Assembly (NCBI RefSeq): GCF_030397665.1
Contig: NZ_JAPUBT010000014.1
Span: 6,744 to 70,743, forward strand
Length of the DNA stretch: 64,000 nucleotides
Direction: 5' to 3'
Source: Janthinobacterium sp. SUN073
GTDB taxonomy: Bacteria; Pseudomonadota; Gammaproteobacteria; Burkholderiales; Burkholderiaceae_D
The notes under the pieces were generated by a model. It was given only the letters and a program-made list of their open reading frames with translations. It had not been told where the DNA came from and did no database searches. The translations under genes were made by a program, and so were the position numbers. The first letter of the stretch is position 1; each line of letters starts with the position of its first letter. Shown here piece by piece: positions 17,802 through 27,185 of this stretch.

Positions 17802-19856
17802 ATGAACACTGCTGTAACGTCGATCCCGAAACTGACCCTGTTGGCCATCGCCGCCAGTCTGACCCTGGCCGCTTGCGGCGGCAGCGATAGTACGCCGGCG
17901 GAACCTTCCAAGCCCGTGGCGCAGACGGGCGTGTTCCTCGACGGCGCGGTGGAAGGACTCGATTACGTGGCCGGCAGCGCGGCCAAGGCCAGCACCAACG
18001 CCAAGGGCGAATTCATTTGCAACCCGGGCGACACCGTGGCCTTCAGCGTGGGCGGCCTGGCCCTGGGTTCGGCGCCATGCGGCGCCGTCGTCACGCCGCT
18101 GGCGCTGGCCGCCAGCACGAACGTGGCGGACGACAAGGTCGTCAACCGCCTGCTGGCGCTGCAACTGCTCGATGAGGACAGCGATCCGTCAAACGGCATC
18201 AAGCTGACGGCCGAAGTGAAGGCGGCGCTGGCCGGCAAGACGCTGGACTTTGCAGGTGCTCCGGCCGTCTTCAACACGGCGCTGGCCGCGCACCTGGCGG
18301 CGGTAGGCGGGAAATTCGCCGGCCGCACGGTCGATGCCGAGCGCCGCGCGCTGGTGCGCGAGCATTTCGAAGACACCCTCGCCTCGAAAGCGGGCGCGCC
18401 CGTTAACGAGGCGCTGACGCAGGCCAATCCGGTGGGAGAAGTGAAAGTCACCGTGACGCGCTACCAGATCCAGGCGGCGGACAAATACTATGTGCCGTAC
18501 GAAGGCGCGAATGCCAGGATCAAGGGCGAATTCCCGAACGGCTTTTTGCCGTCGTACGGTTCGGGTCTGGCCTACAAGGGCAAGAATGCGGCGGGCGACC
18601 TGGAATTCTATGGCTTGACGGACCGTGGCCCGAATGGCGACGGCCCGCTGCTGCCCGATCCTTCGGGCAAGGGCACCATTGGCAGCAAGATCTTCCCGTC
18701 GCCGAGCTTTACGCCTTCGTTCGGCGTGATCACGGTGGGCAAGAACGGCGCCGTCCTGGGTTCGAGCACGCCGATCAAGGTGTCAGCCACCGTCAACAGC
18801 TCGGGCTTGCCCGTGCCCGTGGGCGCGGTGGGCAATTCGGCCGAGATTCCCGTCATGGATGCGATGAAGTTCGACGCGGCCGGCAAGGCAGTCTTCAACG
18901 CGGGCGGCCTCGATTCGGAAGCCATCGTCGTCGATGCGAAGCGCAATGCGCTGTGGGTCTCGGACGAATACGGCCCCTTCATCGTCAAGATCGATGCGGC
19001 CACCGGCATCATCCAGGCCAAGTACGAACCGGGCAAGGGCTTGCCGGCGCTGTTCGCCAAGCGCCGCGCGAATCGCGGCATGGAGGGCATGACGCTCGAC
19101 ACGAGCAATGACAAGCTGTACGCCTTCCTGCAAAGTCCCTTGTCCGATGGCACGGCACCCTACACGGTAACGAAGAAGAATGAACAGGTCGAGCGCTTCG
19201 CCCGCTTCACGCGCTGGATCGAATTCGACCCGACGACGGGCAGCAGCGGCAAGATGTTCGCCTACCCCTTGAATGCGGCCGACTACCAGGATGGCCGCAC
19301 GGGCAACGCCAAGCTGGGCGACATGGTGGCGCTGGGCGGCGGCAAGTTCCTCGTCATCGAGCAGGGCGCCGCGCCATCGGGCAAGGTCTTCAACAAGCTG
19401 ATGCTGGTCGAACTGAAGGGCGCCACGGACATTGCGGCCGCCGCCTTCAACGCGACGACCTCCGACCTGGAAAAAAGCAGCATGGGCGGTGCGGCCGTCA
19501 ATGGCGCCGACTGGGCGGCAGTCACGCCGCTGAAGAAAACCCTGCTGCTGGACTTGAACGCCATCGGCTGGGCGGCGGAAAAGGCGGAAGGACTGACCCT
19601 GATCGACGACTCCACCATCGCGCTGGCCAACGACAATGACTTCGGCCTGAAGACGAAGATCTTTGACGCGAATGGCGTGGAAGTCGATGGCGCCGACGTC
19701 ACGAAGTGCACGGTCGACGCCAACGGCACCATCGTCACCAGCAGCGCGGCCGGCTGCAATGCCGCCAACACCATCCGCGTGGCGCGCGGCGACGACCGCG
19801 AACGTCCTAGCCGTTTGTGGATCGTGAAGTTCGCCAAGGCGCTCAATACGTATTGA
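17802..19856 (+). CDS. Esterase-like phytase-family lipoprotein
   Basis: 684 residues. Lipoprotein signal with lipobox LAAC followed by GGSDS, then an N-terminal region (about residues 30-200) resembling carboxypeptidase-like or other beta modules of exported proteins, then a large beta-propeller-like domain of the Phytase-like type (GLTDRGPNGDGP, SEAIVVDAKRNALWVSDEYGPFIVKID, NRGMEGMTLD, FLVIEQG). Family members are extracytoplasmic and often assigned phosphomonoesterase or phosphodiesterase roles, but activity is poorly known. ATG 17802 follows CCGAGGAATG; the frame is open to 17739 but the signal peptide starts best at 17802. A bidirectional terminator follows. Confidence 0.8.
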   Translation: MNTAVTSIPKLTLLAIAASLTLAACGGSDSTPAEPSKPVAQTGVFLDGAVEGLDYVAGSAAKASTNAKGEFICNPGDTVAFSVGGLALGSAPCGAVVTPLALAASTNVADDKVVNRLLALQLLDEDSDPSNGIKLTAEVKAALAGKTLDFAGAPAVFNTALAAHLAAVGGKFAGRTVDAERRALVREHFEDTLASKAGAPVNEALTQANPVGEVKVTVTRYQIQAADKYYVPYEGANARIKGEFPNGFLPSYGSGLAYKGKNAAGDLEFYGLTDRGPNGDGPLLPDPSGKGTIGSKIFPSPSFTPSFGVITVGKNGAVLGSSTPIKVSATVNSSGLPVPVGAVGNSAEIPVMDAMKFDAAGKAVFNAGGLDSEAIVVDAKRNALWVSDEYGPFIVKIDAATGIIQAKYEPGKGLPALFAKRRANRGMEGMTLDTSNDKLYAFLQSPLSDGTAPYTVTKKNEQVERFARFTRWIEFDPTTGSSGKMFAYPLNAADYQDGRTGNAKLGDMVALGGGKFLVIEQGAAPSGKVFNKLMLVELKGATDIAAAAFNATTSDLEKSSMGGAAVNGADWAAVTPLKKTLLLDLNAIGWAAEKAEGLTLIDDSTIALANDNDFGLKTKIFDANGVEVDGADVTKCTVDANGTIVTSSAAGCNAANTIRVARGDDRERPSRLWIVKFAKALNTY

Positions 19857-19869
19857 TGTGATGTGCCGT

Positions 19870-19905
19870 GTCGGATTACGCGGCGCTGCGCGCCGCTAAT
19901 CCGAC
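19870..19905. repeat. Intergenic palindrome, family B, copy 1
   Basis: Arms GTCGGATTA (19870-19878) and TAATCCGAC (19897-19905) enclose a GC-rich centre (CGCGGCG...CGCCGC) that extends the hairpin with a one-base bulge. A second copy with the same arms lies at 44526-44552. Both sit just 3' of a stop codon and upstream of a terminator, as REP-like elements often do. Confidence 0.8.
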
Positions 19906-19913
19906 CTGCACGA

Positions 19914-19955
19914 CAAAAAGCCGCGCGGTGCAGAGATGCACCGCGCGGCTTTTTT
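19914..19955. terminator. Bidirectional terminator between phytase-like and S9 peptidase genes
   Basis: 14-bp perfect stem AGCCGCGCGGTGCA / TGCACCGCGCGGCT (19919-19932, 19937-19950), loop GAGA, T-run on the + side and A-run on the 5' side, so it can act for both converging genes. Confidence 0.93.
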
Positions 19956-19976
19956 AACCCTTGAAGGCGAAATACC

Positions 19977-20003
19977 GGGGTCGGACCCTGAGGGTCCGAC
20001 CCC
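19977..20003. repeat. Intergenic palindrome, family A, copy 2
   Basis: Same 13-bp arms as the element at 11487-11513, with the complementary central base, so it is inserted in opposite orientation. Flanks also match on the reverse strand (GGCTGGGG on one side and CGGTATTTCGCC on the other). It lies between the bidirectional terminator and the S9 peptidase stop codon. Confidence 0.85.
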
Positions 20004-20020
20004 AGCCTTTGCGCTGGGGG

Positions 20021-22105
20021 TTATTTCTTTGTATAAGTGTTCAACCAATCGAGCACCGTGTGATGCCACAGCAGCGAATTGGCCGGCTTCAGCACCCAGT
20101 GGTTCTCGTCCGGGAAGACCAGCAGCTTGCTCGGGATGCCACGGCGCTGCAGCGCCGTGAAGGTGCCCAGGCCTTGCGCGGTAGGGATGCGGAAGTCCAG
20201 GTCGCCCTGCACCACCAGCATCGGCGTCTTCCAGTTTTTCACGAAGTTGACGGGATTGAACTGTTCGTGCCTGGCCGGTGCGTCGTAGTACGGGCCGCCG
20301 TTTTCCCACTCGGTGAACCACAGTTCTTCCGTCGCGTAAGCCATGCCTCGGTTGTCGAACACGCCGTCGTGGTTGACCAGGCATTTGAAGCCGTCCGGCC
20401 AGTTACCGGCGATCCAGTTCATCATGTAGCCGCCGTAGGATGCGCCCAGTGCGCAGCTGCGCTCGCGGTCCAGCCATGGAAATTTCTTGGTGGCCGCTTC
20501 CAGGCCTTTTTGCAGGTCGACCAGCGGTTTGCCGCCCCAGTCGCCGCTGATGGAATCCGTGAACTTCTGGCCATAGCCGGTGGAACCGTGGAAGTCGATG
20601 AAGACGGTGGCGTAGCCGGCGCCCGCATACACTTGCGGATTCCAGCGGTAGCTCCAGCTGTTGCCAAAGCTGCCTTGCGGGCCGCCGTGCACCAAAAAGG
20701 CGATCGGATACTTTTCACCGGCCTTGGCATTCCATGGTTTCATCACGTGGCCATACACGGTTTCGCCATCCGCGCCAGCGAACGAGAACTGTTCATATTC
20801 GCCGAAACGCACGTCGGCCAGCGCGGCCGCATTTTGCTTGGTCAGCTGGACCATTGGCGCTGTTTCCGACTTGGCGTCGAGTTTGCGCGTGTACAGCTGC
20901 GCGCCCGAGGCCAGATTCGCTTGCGCCAGCACGATGGTATTGCCGCGCACGTCGAAGTCGCCCACGGCGCCCTTGCCCGTCAATGCATTGACCTTGCCGC
21001 TGGCCGCGTCGATGTGGAACAGACGGTGCTGGCCCACGTCATCGGCGGCGACGAGGAAAGCCTTGCCATCCGGCGTCCAGCGGAAGTCGGCCACGGAACG
21101 GTCCCAGTCATCGGCCACGGTGCGCTTCTTGCCCGTGGCGACATCCATCAGCACCAAATGAAAACGGTCCGCCTCGAAGCCTGGCTTGGTCATGGCGACA
21201 TAGGCCAGCGTGCGGCCATCGGGTGACCAGGTGGCTTTCGCATCCCAGGCCGGATTGTCGGCGGTGAGGTTGCGCGGCGCCTGGCCGCCTGCGGCAGGGA
21301 TCGTGTAGACGTCGAAGTTGGTCGACCACGATTCCTGGCGGCCAGCCACGCGCACCGAGAAGGCCACCGTCTTGCCGTCCGGGCTGAAGTGGTATTCGCC
21401 GTTGTCGCCGAACGGTTTCGATGGCGCGTCGCCATCGAGGGTGCCGCTCAGGCTCAAGGGTGCGGCGCTGACCTTGCCGGTCGAGTCGATCGGCGCCGAG
21501 TACAGCGCGTTGCGGCGGCCATCGGCCCAGGTATCCCAGTGGCGCACGAACATCTGGTCGTAGACCATGCCGCTGGCCTTGTTTTTCGCTTTTTCATCGA
21601 GGCGTTTTTTCGTGCAGGCGATATCGGCGCAATCGAGGAAGACGCCCATGCTGAAGGCCAGGCGGTCGCCCTGCGGCGACAAGCGGTAGGTGTCGACGTC
21701 CAGTGCCAGGTCGGTGACCTTGGCCGCTTCGCCGCCGGTCAGGGGCAGTTGCCACACTTGCGAGGAGCCGGAGCGGCCGGACAGGAAGTAGATGGCGTCG
21801 CCGTTCGGCGACCATTGCGGATCGCTGGCACTGGCATCGCCACGCGTGAGCTGGCGTGGCGCCGCGTTCGGCGCGCGCAGGTCGATCATCCACAGCTGCG
21901 TATTGCCGCGGTTTTTGTCCAGGTTAGTCGTGCGCACCGTGTAGACGACGCGCGTGGCGTCCGGCGACAGCACGGGGCTGCCCACACGTTCCATGGCGAC
22001 CATGTCTTCCACGGTGAAACCGCGCGGCGCGGCCACTGCCGGCACGGCGGCAGTGGTGGCCATGGCGGCACTGAATGCTCCCAAGAGCAGCAGACGTAAA
22101 CTCAT
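20021..22105 (-). CDS. S9-family (prolyl oligopeptidase-type) exported peptidase
   Basis: 694 residues. A Sec signal peptide precedes mature APRGF; residues ~30-430 form a beta-propeller of WD40/TolB-like repeats (LSPDATRVVYTV, WSPNGDAIYFLSGR, FSPDGKTVAFSV, WSPDGRTLAYVA). The C-terminal alpha/beta hydrolase has the nucleophile elbow GASYGG (Ser556), the acid in GDLDFRIP (Asp637) and His669 in DENHWV, a complete triad. Likely a periplasmic dipeptidyl- or acylaminoacyl-peptidase that trims short peptides. It is a single gene; the shared terminator lies downstream. Confidence 0.9.
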   Translation of the reverse strand: MSLRLLLLGAFSAAMATTAAVPAVAAPRGFTVEDMVAMERVGSPVLSPDATRVVYTVRTTNLDKNRGNTQLWMIDLRAPNAAPRQLTRGDASASDPQWSPNGDAIYFLSGRSGSSQVWQLPLTGGEAAKVTDLALDVDTYRLSPQGDRLAFSMGVFLDCADIACTKKRLDEKAKNKASGMVYDQMFVRHWDTWADGRRNALYSAPIDSTGKVSAAPLSLSGTLDGDAPSKPFGDNGEYHFSPDGKTVAFSVRVAGRQESWSTNFDVYTIPAAGGQAPRNLTADNPAWDAKATWSPDGRTLAYVAMTKPGFEADRFHLVLMDVATGKKRTVADDWDRSVADFRWTPDGKAFLVAADDVGQHRLFHIDAASGKVNALTGKGAVGDFDVRGNTIVLAQANLASGAQLYTRKLDAKSETAPMVQLTKQNAAALADVRFGEYEQFSFAGADGETVYGHVMKPWNAKAGEKYPIAFLVHGGPQGSFGNSWSYRWNPQVYAGAGYATVFIDFHGSTGYGQKFTDSISGDWGGKPLVDLQKGLEAATKKFPWLDRERSCALGASYGGYMMNWIAGNWPDGFKCLVNHDGVFDNRGMAYATEELWFTEWENGGPYYDAPARHEQFNPVNFVKNWKTPMLVVQGDLDFRIPTAQGLGTFTALQRRGIPSKLLVFPDENHWVLKPANSLLWHHTVLDWLNTYTKK

Positions 22106-22342
22106 TCAAACTCCCGATTCTTATGACGACGTTATTGATATGGTATTGACGTGGCCGGCTGTACCGCCGGCAGCCCGACATCATAGCAATAAAGACGTCC
22201 CTGCTGCGGGAGTTGACCGCCGGTTAGCCGGCTGGCAGTGCCAGTTGGTCGAGTGGGCGGGCGCGCAGATGTTTTTTACAGAAACAGCTGTTTTTATGCA
22301 AAGTGCTAGACTGCCGGCCTTAGCTCACTACTCTCGATACCC

Positions 22343-22948
22343 ATGCGCCTGACTTCCCTTGCCCTGACCACCGCCGCCCTGTTCGCCGCCTTGCCGGCCC
22401 AGGCGGCCCAGGCGGCCACCATGCCGACACTCGAACAAATCCATGCCGCCGTGCAGGCGGGCGTGGCCAAGACCCAAGCCAGGATGCAATCGTCGATACC
22501 GGTTCCCATTTCCGTCAAGGTCACCAGCCTGGCCGGCTGCCAGGAGTCGCAGGAAGTGCCAGGCGAAGTGGTGTGCCTGGTGGCCATGAGCGCGGGCATG
22601 CGCGACGGCTTTAATGTATTGCCCCTGCGTAAAGAGGGCGATACCTGGGTCGGCGTCGAACGCAAGAACGCCAAGTTCACCGGACCGTCGCCGGCCGAGG
22701 CGCAAGCGATGATACGCGCCTGGGCCAAGGAAGAAGTGGCGCGCGATCCGGACGCGGCCAAGGACGTGCAGATGCAGGAAGCGCAGAGCACCATGCAGGT
22801 CAAGGCCGTCAATGAATGCGACGTCAAGCGCAAGACGGGCTACCTGGTGTGCGACACGGAATTGAGCGTGCCGAGCCGTCCGGATGGCATCAAGACGGAA
22901 TTGACTTTCATGCTGGACAGCGGCAACTGGCGCTACGTGCCGCGCTAG
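22343..22948 (+). CDS. Exported protein of unknown function
   Basis: 201 residues with a clear signal peptide (MRLTSLALTTAALFAALPAQA). The mature part is mixed alpha/beta with two cysteine pairs, one around AGCQESQEVPGEVVCLV and one around NECDVKRKTGYLVCD, probably disulfides in the periplasm. A predicted helix (PAEAQAMIRAWAKEEVARDPDAAKD) lies between them. I do not recognise a family. It stands alone, divergent from the S9 peptidase. A near-perfect 11-bp dyad (GCGCCAGCGCC / GGCGCTGGTGC at 23000 and 23025) follows the stop, but without a T-run. Confidence 0.7.
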   Translation: MRLTSLALTTAALFAALPAQAAQAATMPTLEQIHAAVQAGVAKTQARMQSSIPVPISVKVTSLAGCQESQEVPGEVVCLVAMSAGMRDGFNVLPLRKEGDTWVGVERKNAKFTGPSPAEAQAMIRAWAKEEVARDPDAAKDVQMQEAQSTMQVKAVNECDVKRKTGYLVCDTELSVPSRPDGIKTELTFMLDSGNWRYVPR

Positions 22949-23328
22949 GCCACCAGCGGCCACACCGCTCGCGCATCATCTGATACTTCTCCCTGCATGG
23001 CGCCAGCGCCTTTTCGCGACGTCTGGCGCTGGTGCACGCCTTCCCTTCCTGCACAGCATGCCCGTGTGGTGGCCCATGAGGCCGCCGGCAGGCATGCGCC
23101 TCCATCATCGGCAGGATGCATACAGTTCCACAAAATCAATATGGATTAATTGATATATTTATTGATTAATTATTCATTTCCAATGAAAATGATAGAATTG
23201 GTGATTATTGCTGTATTTGTTGTGATTTTTCCATATAAACTAATTTATTTGGTTTAATCATTATTTTCGGCGTATGATATTGATAATGGGCAAGTAAATG
23301 CCGCGATCTGAATGTGTGGAGAACCGCC
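22949..23328. promoter_or_regulatory. 380-base gap: hairpin, then AT-rich leader of the HD-GYP gene
   Basis: The first part holds the imperfect hairpin at 23000-23035. From about 23125 to 23320 the sequence becomes strikingly AT-rich compared with its surroundings, including an 8-bp direct repeat GATTAATT (23144 and 23164, two turns apart) and several A/T tracts. It is the likely promoter region of the HD-GYP gene and a plausible site for a nucleoid protein of the H-NS/MvaT type. No clear -35/-10 pair stands out. Confidence 0.5.
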
Positions 23329-24567
23329 GTGTTGAAAAAAATAACAAGTAGTGAACTCATGTTGGGAATGTATGTCGAGCGCCTCGGCCGCTCCTGGCTT
23401 GAGAACCCGTTCTGGAAGCGTTCCTTTTTGCTCGAATCGCCGTCTGACCTGGAGCGTATCCGGGCGACCCGGCTCAGTGAAGTGTGGATCGACACGGCGC
23501 GCGGGCTGGCACCGCCTGAACCTGTTGCCGCGCCGCCCGTTCCCGCAGCCGACGCCGTCTGCAACGAAGCTGAAGTCCAGGCCGTCTCCGTTGCGAATGT
23601 GGCGCCCGCCCTGTCGCGCGAGGCGGAAATGGCGCATGCCCGGCGCCTGATCGAGCGCACGCGCCAGGCCGTGCAGACGATGTTTGACGAGGCGCGCATG
23701 GGCAAGGCCTTGGCCGTGGGGCAGGCCTACGAGCTGGTCGACGACATCGCCTCCTCGGTTCTGCGCGGCGGCGGCGTGTTGCTGGGCCTGGCACGCCTGA
23801 AAACTGCCGATAACTATACGTATATGCACTCGGTGGCCGTGTGTGCACTGATGACGGCGCTGGCCAGGGAGCTGGAGCTGGCGCCGGAGCAGGTGCGCTC
23901 CGCCGGCCTGGCGGGATTGCTGCACGACATAGGCAAGATGGCCGTGCCGTCCAGCATCCTGAACAAGCCCGGCAGCCTGAGCGACGCGGAATTTTCTTCC
24001 GTGCGCGCCCATCCGGCGGCCGGCCACCGCATGCTGATCGAGGTGGACGATATCGATCCGGTGGCGCTGGACGTGTGTCTGCACCACCATGAAAAACTCG
24101 ATGGCAGCGGTTATCCCAAAGGCTTGTGCGGCGAGGAAATCAGCCTGTATGCGCGCATGGGAGCCATCTGCGACGTGTACGACGCGATTACTTCGAACCG
24201 GCCGTACAAGCAGGGCTGGTGCCCGGCCGAATCGCTGCGCCGCATGGCGGCCTGGCGCGGCGGGCATCTGGACGCGACACTGTTTGCCGCCTTCGTCAAA
24301 TGCCTGGGCATTTATCCGCTGGGCACCCTGGTGCGGCTGCAATCGGAGCGCCTGGCCGTGGTGGTGGGGCAGGCGGCGGGCAAGACGCTGACCTCGCCCA
24401 CGGTCCGCGTATTTTTTTCCATCCGCGCCGGCACGTGTATCGCACCCTGCGTCATCGACCTGGCGGCGCCGGGTTGCCAGGAGCGCATTGTTTCCACTGA
24501 AAGCGCTGCCCAGTGGGGCTTGCTGGACGTCGACCGCTACTGGGTCGGCGAAGCTGCCGTGGCATAG
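23329..24567 (+). CDS. HD-GYP domain cyclic-di-GMP phosphodiesterase with DUF3391
   Basis: 412 residues. The N-terminal DUF3391 domain begins MLKKITSSELMLGMYVERL, the usual start of this family. The HD-GYP domain has HD at His199-Asp200 (HDIGKMAVP), HHHEKLDGSGYP with GYP at 261-263, and the following DVYDAITSNRPYK block, so both metal-binding and GYP signatures are intact and c-di-GMP hydrolysis is expected. The start is GTG 23329, preceded by GGAGAA at 23318; a longer GTG at 23314 lacks a ribosome site. The leader is AT-rich. Next downstream is a chemoreceptor, so a role in sessile/motile control is plausible. Confidence 0.9.
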   Translation: MLKKITSSELMLGMYVERLGRSWLENPFWKRSFLLESPSDLERIRATRLSEVWIDTARGLAPPEPVAAPPVPAADAVCNEAEVQAVSVANVAPALSREAEMAHARRLIERTRQAVQTMFDEARMGKALAVGQAYELVDDIASSVLRGGGVLLGLARLKTADNYTYMHSVAVCALMTALARELELAPEQVRSAGLAGLLHDIGKMAVPSSILNKPGSLSDAEFSSVRAHPAAGHRMLIEVDDIDPVALDVCLHHHEKLDGSGYPKGLCGEEISLYARMGAICDVYDAITSNRPYKQGWCPAESLRRMAAWRGGHLDATLFAAFVKCLGIYPLGTLVRLQSERLAVVVGQAAGKTLTSPTVRVFFSIRAGTCIAPCVIDLAAPGCQERIVSTESAAQWGLLDVDRYWVGEAAVA

Positions 24568-24703
24568 CGGCAGGAATAAAGTATATTTTGTTAATAATAA
24601 AATATTAAAATAATGGTGCCAGTGCCGCGTCCGTTTTCCTGCCTGGCGACCGTTCCTTGTCCGCATACCCGTCACCATACGGGCTACCACTGAGGATGTG
24701 ACC

Positions 24704-26302
24704 ATGCGAATCAATCTTCCCGTCAGCGATACCGAGATCACCCTGAGCGATACCGAGACCATCGTCTCGACTACCGACTTGCAAGGCAATATCACGTATG
24801 CGAACCCGTATTTCATCGCCGTCAGCGGCTACAGTGCGGAAGAATTGATCGGTGCGCCGCAAAACATCCTGCGCCATCCGGACATGCCGGTCGAAGCCTT
24901 CGCCGATTTCTGGGCCACCATCCGCTCGGGACGCTCGTGGAGCGGCATGGTGAAAAACCGCTGCAAGGATGGTGATTACTATTGGGTGCTGGCAAACGTG
25001 ACGCCGGTGGTGGAAGACGGCGTGGCTGTCGGCTACATGTCCGTGCGCACCAAACCGACGCGTCAGCAGGTGGCGCAGGCTTCCGCCCTGTACGCGCGCA
25101 TCAAGGCGGGGCAGGCCGGTGGCATCGCCCTCAGCCAGGGCGCGGCCGTGCGCACGGGCTGGCTGGCCAGGCTGGCGAGCTTGCGCGACCTGGCGCTGGG
25201 CAAGCGCATCGCCTGGAACCTGGGTGCGCTGGTGGTGCTATTGCTGTTGCAGCTGGCCTGGGATGCGGGCCTGTTGCCCGATGCGGCCCACGGCTGGCTG
25301 ACGGGGCTGTCCGCGGCTGCCGTGTGTCTGACCGTGTATTTCTGGCATACCCTGCACAAGGCGGTGCTGCAGCCGCTGCAGCGGGCGCGCCAGGCCTGCG
25401 ACGTGATGGCGGGCGGCGACCTGACGGGCGAGCTCGATACCACGCGGCGCGACGAGATGGGGCAGCTGCTGCGCTCGCTGCGCCAGCTGCGCGTGAACTT
25501 GCACTCCATCGTCGGCGATGTGCGCGGCAATTTCTTGCGTATCAGCATGGCCAGCCAGGAAATCGCCGCCGGCAATATGGACTTGTCGGGCCGCACGGAA
25601 GCGCAGGCATCGGCCCTGGAGCAGACGGCATCGAGCATGGAGCAACTGGCGGCCACGGTGCAGCAAAACAGCGGCAACGCCGTGCAAGCGAGCGATATGG
25701 CAGGCAAGGTTCATGGCCTGGCGGGGCGCGGCGGCGAAATCGTCGGCCAGATGGTGACGATGATGGCGGACATTAACGCCTCGTCAAAGAAGATCGGCGA
25801 CATTACGGGCATCATCGAAGGCATCGCCTTCCAGACGAACATCCTCGCCCTGAACGCGGCCGTCGAAGCGGCGCGCGCGGGCGACCAGGGCCGTGGTTTT
25901 GCCGTCGTGGCGGGCGAGGTGCGCAGCCTGGCCCAGCGCAGCGCCTCGGCCGCCACGGAAATCAAGCAATTGATCACGGCCTCGCTGGTGCAGGTGCAGG
26001 CTGGCGCGAAGCTGGCGCAGCAGGCGGGCGTCAGCAGCACCGAAATGCTGGGCGCCGTGCAGGGCGTGCACGGCATCATGGCGGAGATCGCCTCGGCCTC
26101 GCGCGAACAGAGCCATGGCATAGGCCAGGTCAACATGGCCGTCACGCAGATGGATGAAGTGACGCAACAGAACGCGGCGCTGGTGGAGGAATCGGCGGCC
26201 GCCTCCGCTTCGCTGCAAGACCAGGCCTTGCAGCTGGAGCAAGCGATGGCCTTGTTCAAGCTGGAGCGCCGCGCTACAGCAGGCGCTCTGACAGCGCCTT
26301 GA
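24704..26302 (+). CDS. PAS-containing methyl-accepting chemotaxis protein (Aer-like)
   Basis: 532 residues. An N-terminal PAS domain ([33 protein letters not shown]) resembles the FAD-binding PAS of Aer, with no periplasmic domain; two closely spaced hydrophobic helices (around [14 protein letters not shown] and [14 protein letters not shown]) form a hairpin anchor, followed by HAMP and the signalling domain with the conserved hairpin tip ([20 protein letters not shown]). ATG 24704 has GAGG eight bases upstream. Internal redox or energy sensing is likely. Its 3' end overlaps the converging DUF2071 gene by 29 bases. Confidence 0.88.
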   Translation: MRINLPVSDTEITLSDTETIVSTTDLQGNITYANPYFIAVSGYSAEELIGAPQNILRHPDMPVEAFADFWATIRSGRSWSGMVKNRCKDGDYYWVLANVTPVVEDGVAVGYMSVRTKPTRQQVAQASALYARIKAGQAGGIALSQGAAVRTGWLARLASLRDLALGKRIAWNLGALVVLLLLQLAWDAGLLPDAAHGWLTGLSAAAVCLTVYFWHTLHKAVLQPLQRARQACDVMAGGDLTGELDTTRRDEMGQLLRSLRQLRVNLHSIVGDVRGNFLRISMASQEIAAGNMDLSGRTEAQASALEQTASSMEQLAATVQQNSGNAVQASDMAGKVHGLAGRGGEIVGQMVTMMADINASSKKIGDITGIIEGIAFQTNILALNAAVEAARAGDQGRGFAVVAGEVRSLAQRSASAATEIKQLITASLVQVQAGAKLAQQAGVSSTEMLGAVQGVHGIMAEIASASREQSHGIGQVNMAVTQMDEVTQQNAALVEESAAASASLQDQALQLEQAMALFKLERRATAGALTAP

Positions 26303-27122
26303 AGTCCACTTGCGGTACGAGAAAGGCAAACGGCCTGGATACGGGCGGCAGTTGCCTCAGCATGCCGCAGTCGGCGCGCCCGGCCGTCAGCGCTTGCACT
26401 TGATCCACATCAACGGGCAAGTCAATTTCGCCGAAGACCAGCTTGCCGTTGCGCGGCACGTGCGCGATGGCCGCATCCTGGCAAGCGAGGAAGGCGACGG
26501 CAGCGTGCCAGTTGCCGAACAGCGTTTGCCAGTCGGCATCAAGATCGTGCTCCGCTGTGATGTCCGCCTGCACATCCAGCGCGGGGGCGCTGCCGGTGCC
26601 GGACGCAATGCCGCAGTGCGCCTGCGTGGCGCTAACTTGCAGCGTCATGCCGGCGGCCAGGTGCGTCGGCAAGATATCGCTGAACAGCCGCGTGCCCAGC
26701 GCATGGGGCAAGCTGGCCATGATGTTTTTCAGGAAATACACGCAGGGCACGGCGGGCGCGCCCGGCGGCGTGTGGTCCAGATATAAACGCCAGTTGCTTT
26801 GCAGGGGCGATGGCAGCAGCCGGCGCAAGGGACCGGGCAGGGCAGGGCCGAAATGCCCGTGGCGGTAGGTCAGCACGGTAAACGGCGTCTTGCCGTCGCG
26901 CTGCCACAAGGCCACACCTGGGGGCACTAATTTCTGCGCGGCAGCGGCGTCGACCAGCCAGCTCACGTAGACGACGTCGCGCACGTCGCTGTGCAGGGTC
27001 AGGAAAGGCAGGCGCGCCATGACCGCCTGGCGCACATTGGCGAAACGCGTGCAATTGGCGAGCGCGGCAAACAGGCGCCCCGGCCAGCCCGCGCGCGGGT
27101 GACGATAGGTGTTGTCTTGCAA
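26274..27122 (-). CDS. DUF2071 family protein
   Basis: Up to 282 residues. The sequence [33 protein letters not shown] and [22 protein letters not shown] matches the DUF2071/YqjF family, proteins of unknown biochemical role. The only start near the left end is a TTG at 27122 with no clear ribosome site; ATG 27020, which has AGGCGG upstream and lies just before the domain, is an equally good start giving 248 residues. It converges on and overlaps the chemoreceptor gene by 29 bases. Confidence 0.7.
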   Translation of the reverse strand: MQDNTYRHPRAGWPGRLFAALANCTRFANVRQAVMARLPFLTLHSDVRDVVYVSWLVDAAAAQKLVPPGVALWQRDGKTPFTVLTYRHGHFGPALPGPLRRLLPSPLQSNWRLYLDHTPPGAPAVPCVYFLKNIMASLPHALGTRLFSDILPTHLAAGMTLQVSATQAHCGIASGTGSAPALDVQADITAEHDLDADWQTLFGNWHAAVAFLACQDAAIAHVPRNGKLVFGEIDLPVDVDQVQALTAGRADCGMLRQLPPVSRPFAFLVPQVDFKALSERLL

Positions 27123-27185
27123 TTGGGAAGTCTTTCGAGTGCGGTGATGCAGGCGGACGCCGCCGCCTGCCGGAAACGCTACGTC

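Noticed and set aside
23270-23290. Fur box in the HD-GYP leader (GATATTGATAATGG)
   Set aside because: Only two of three hexamers resemble NATWAT in an AT-rich stretch where such matches are expected by chance.
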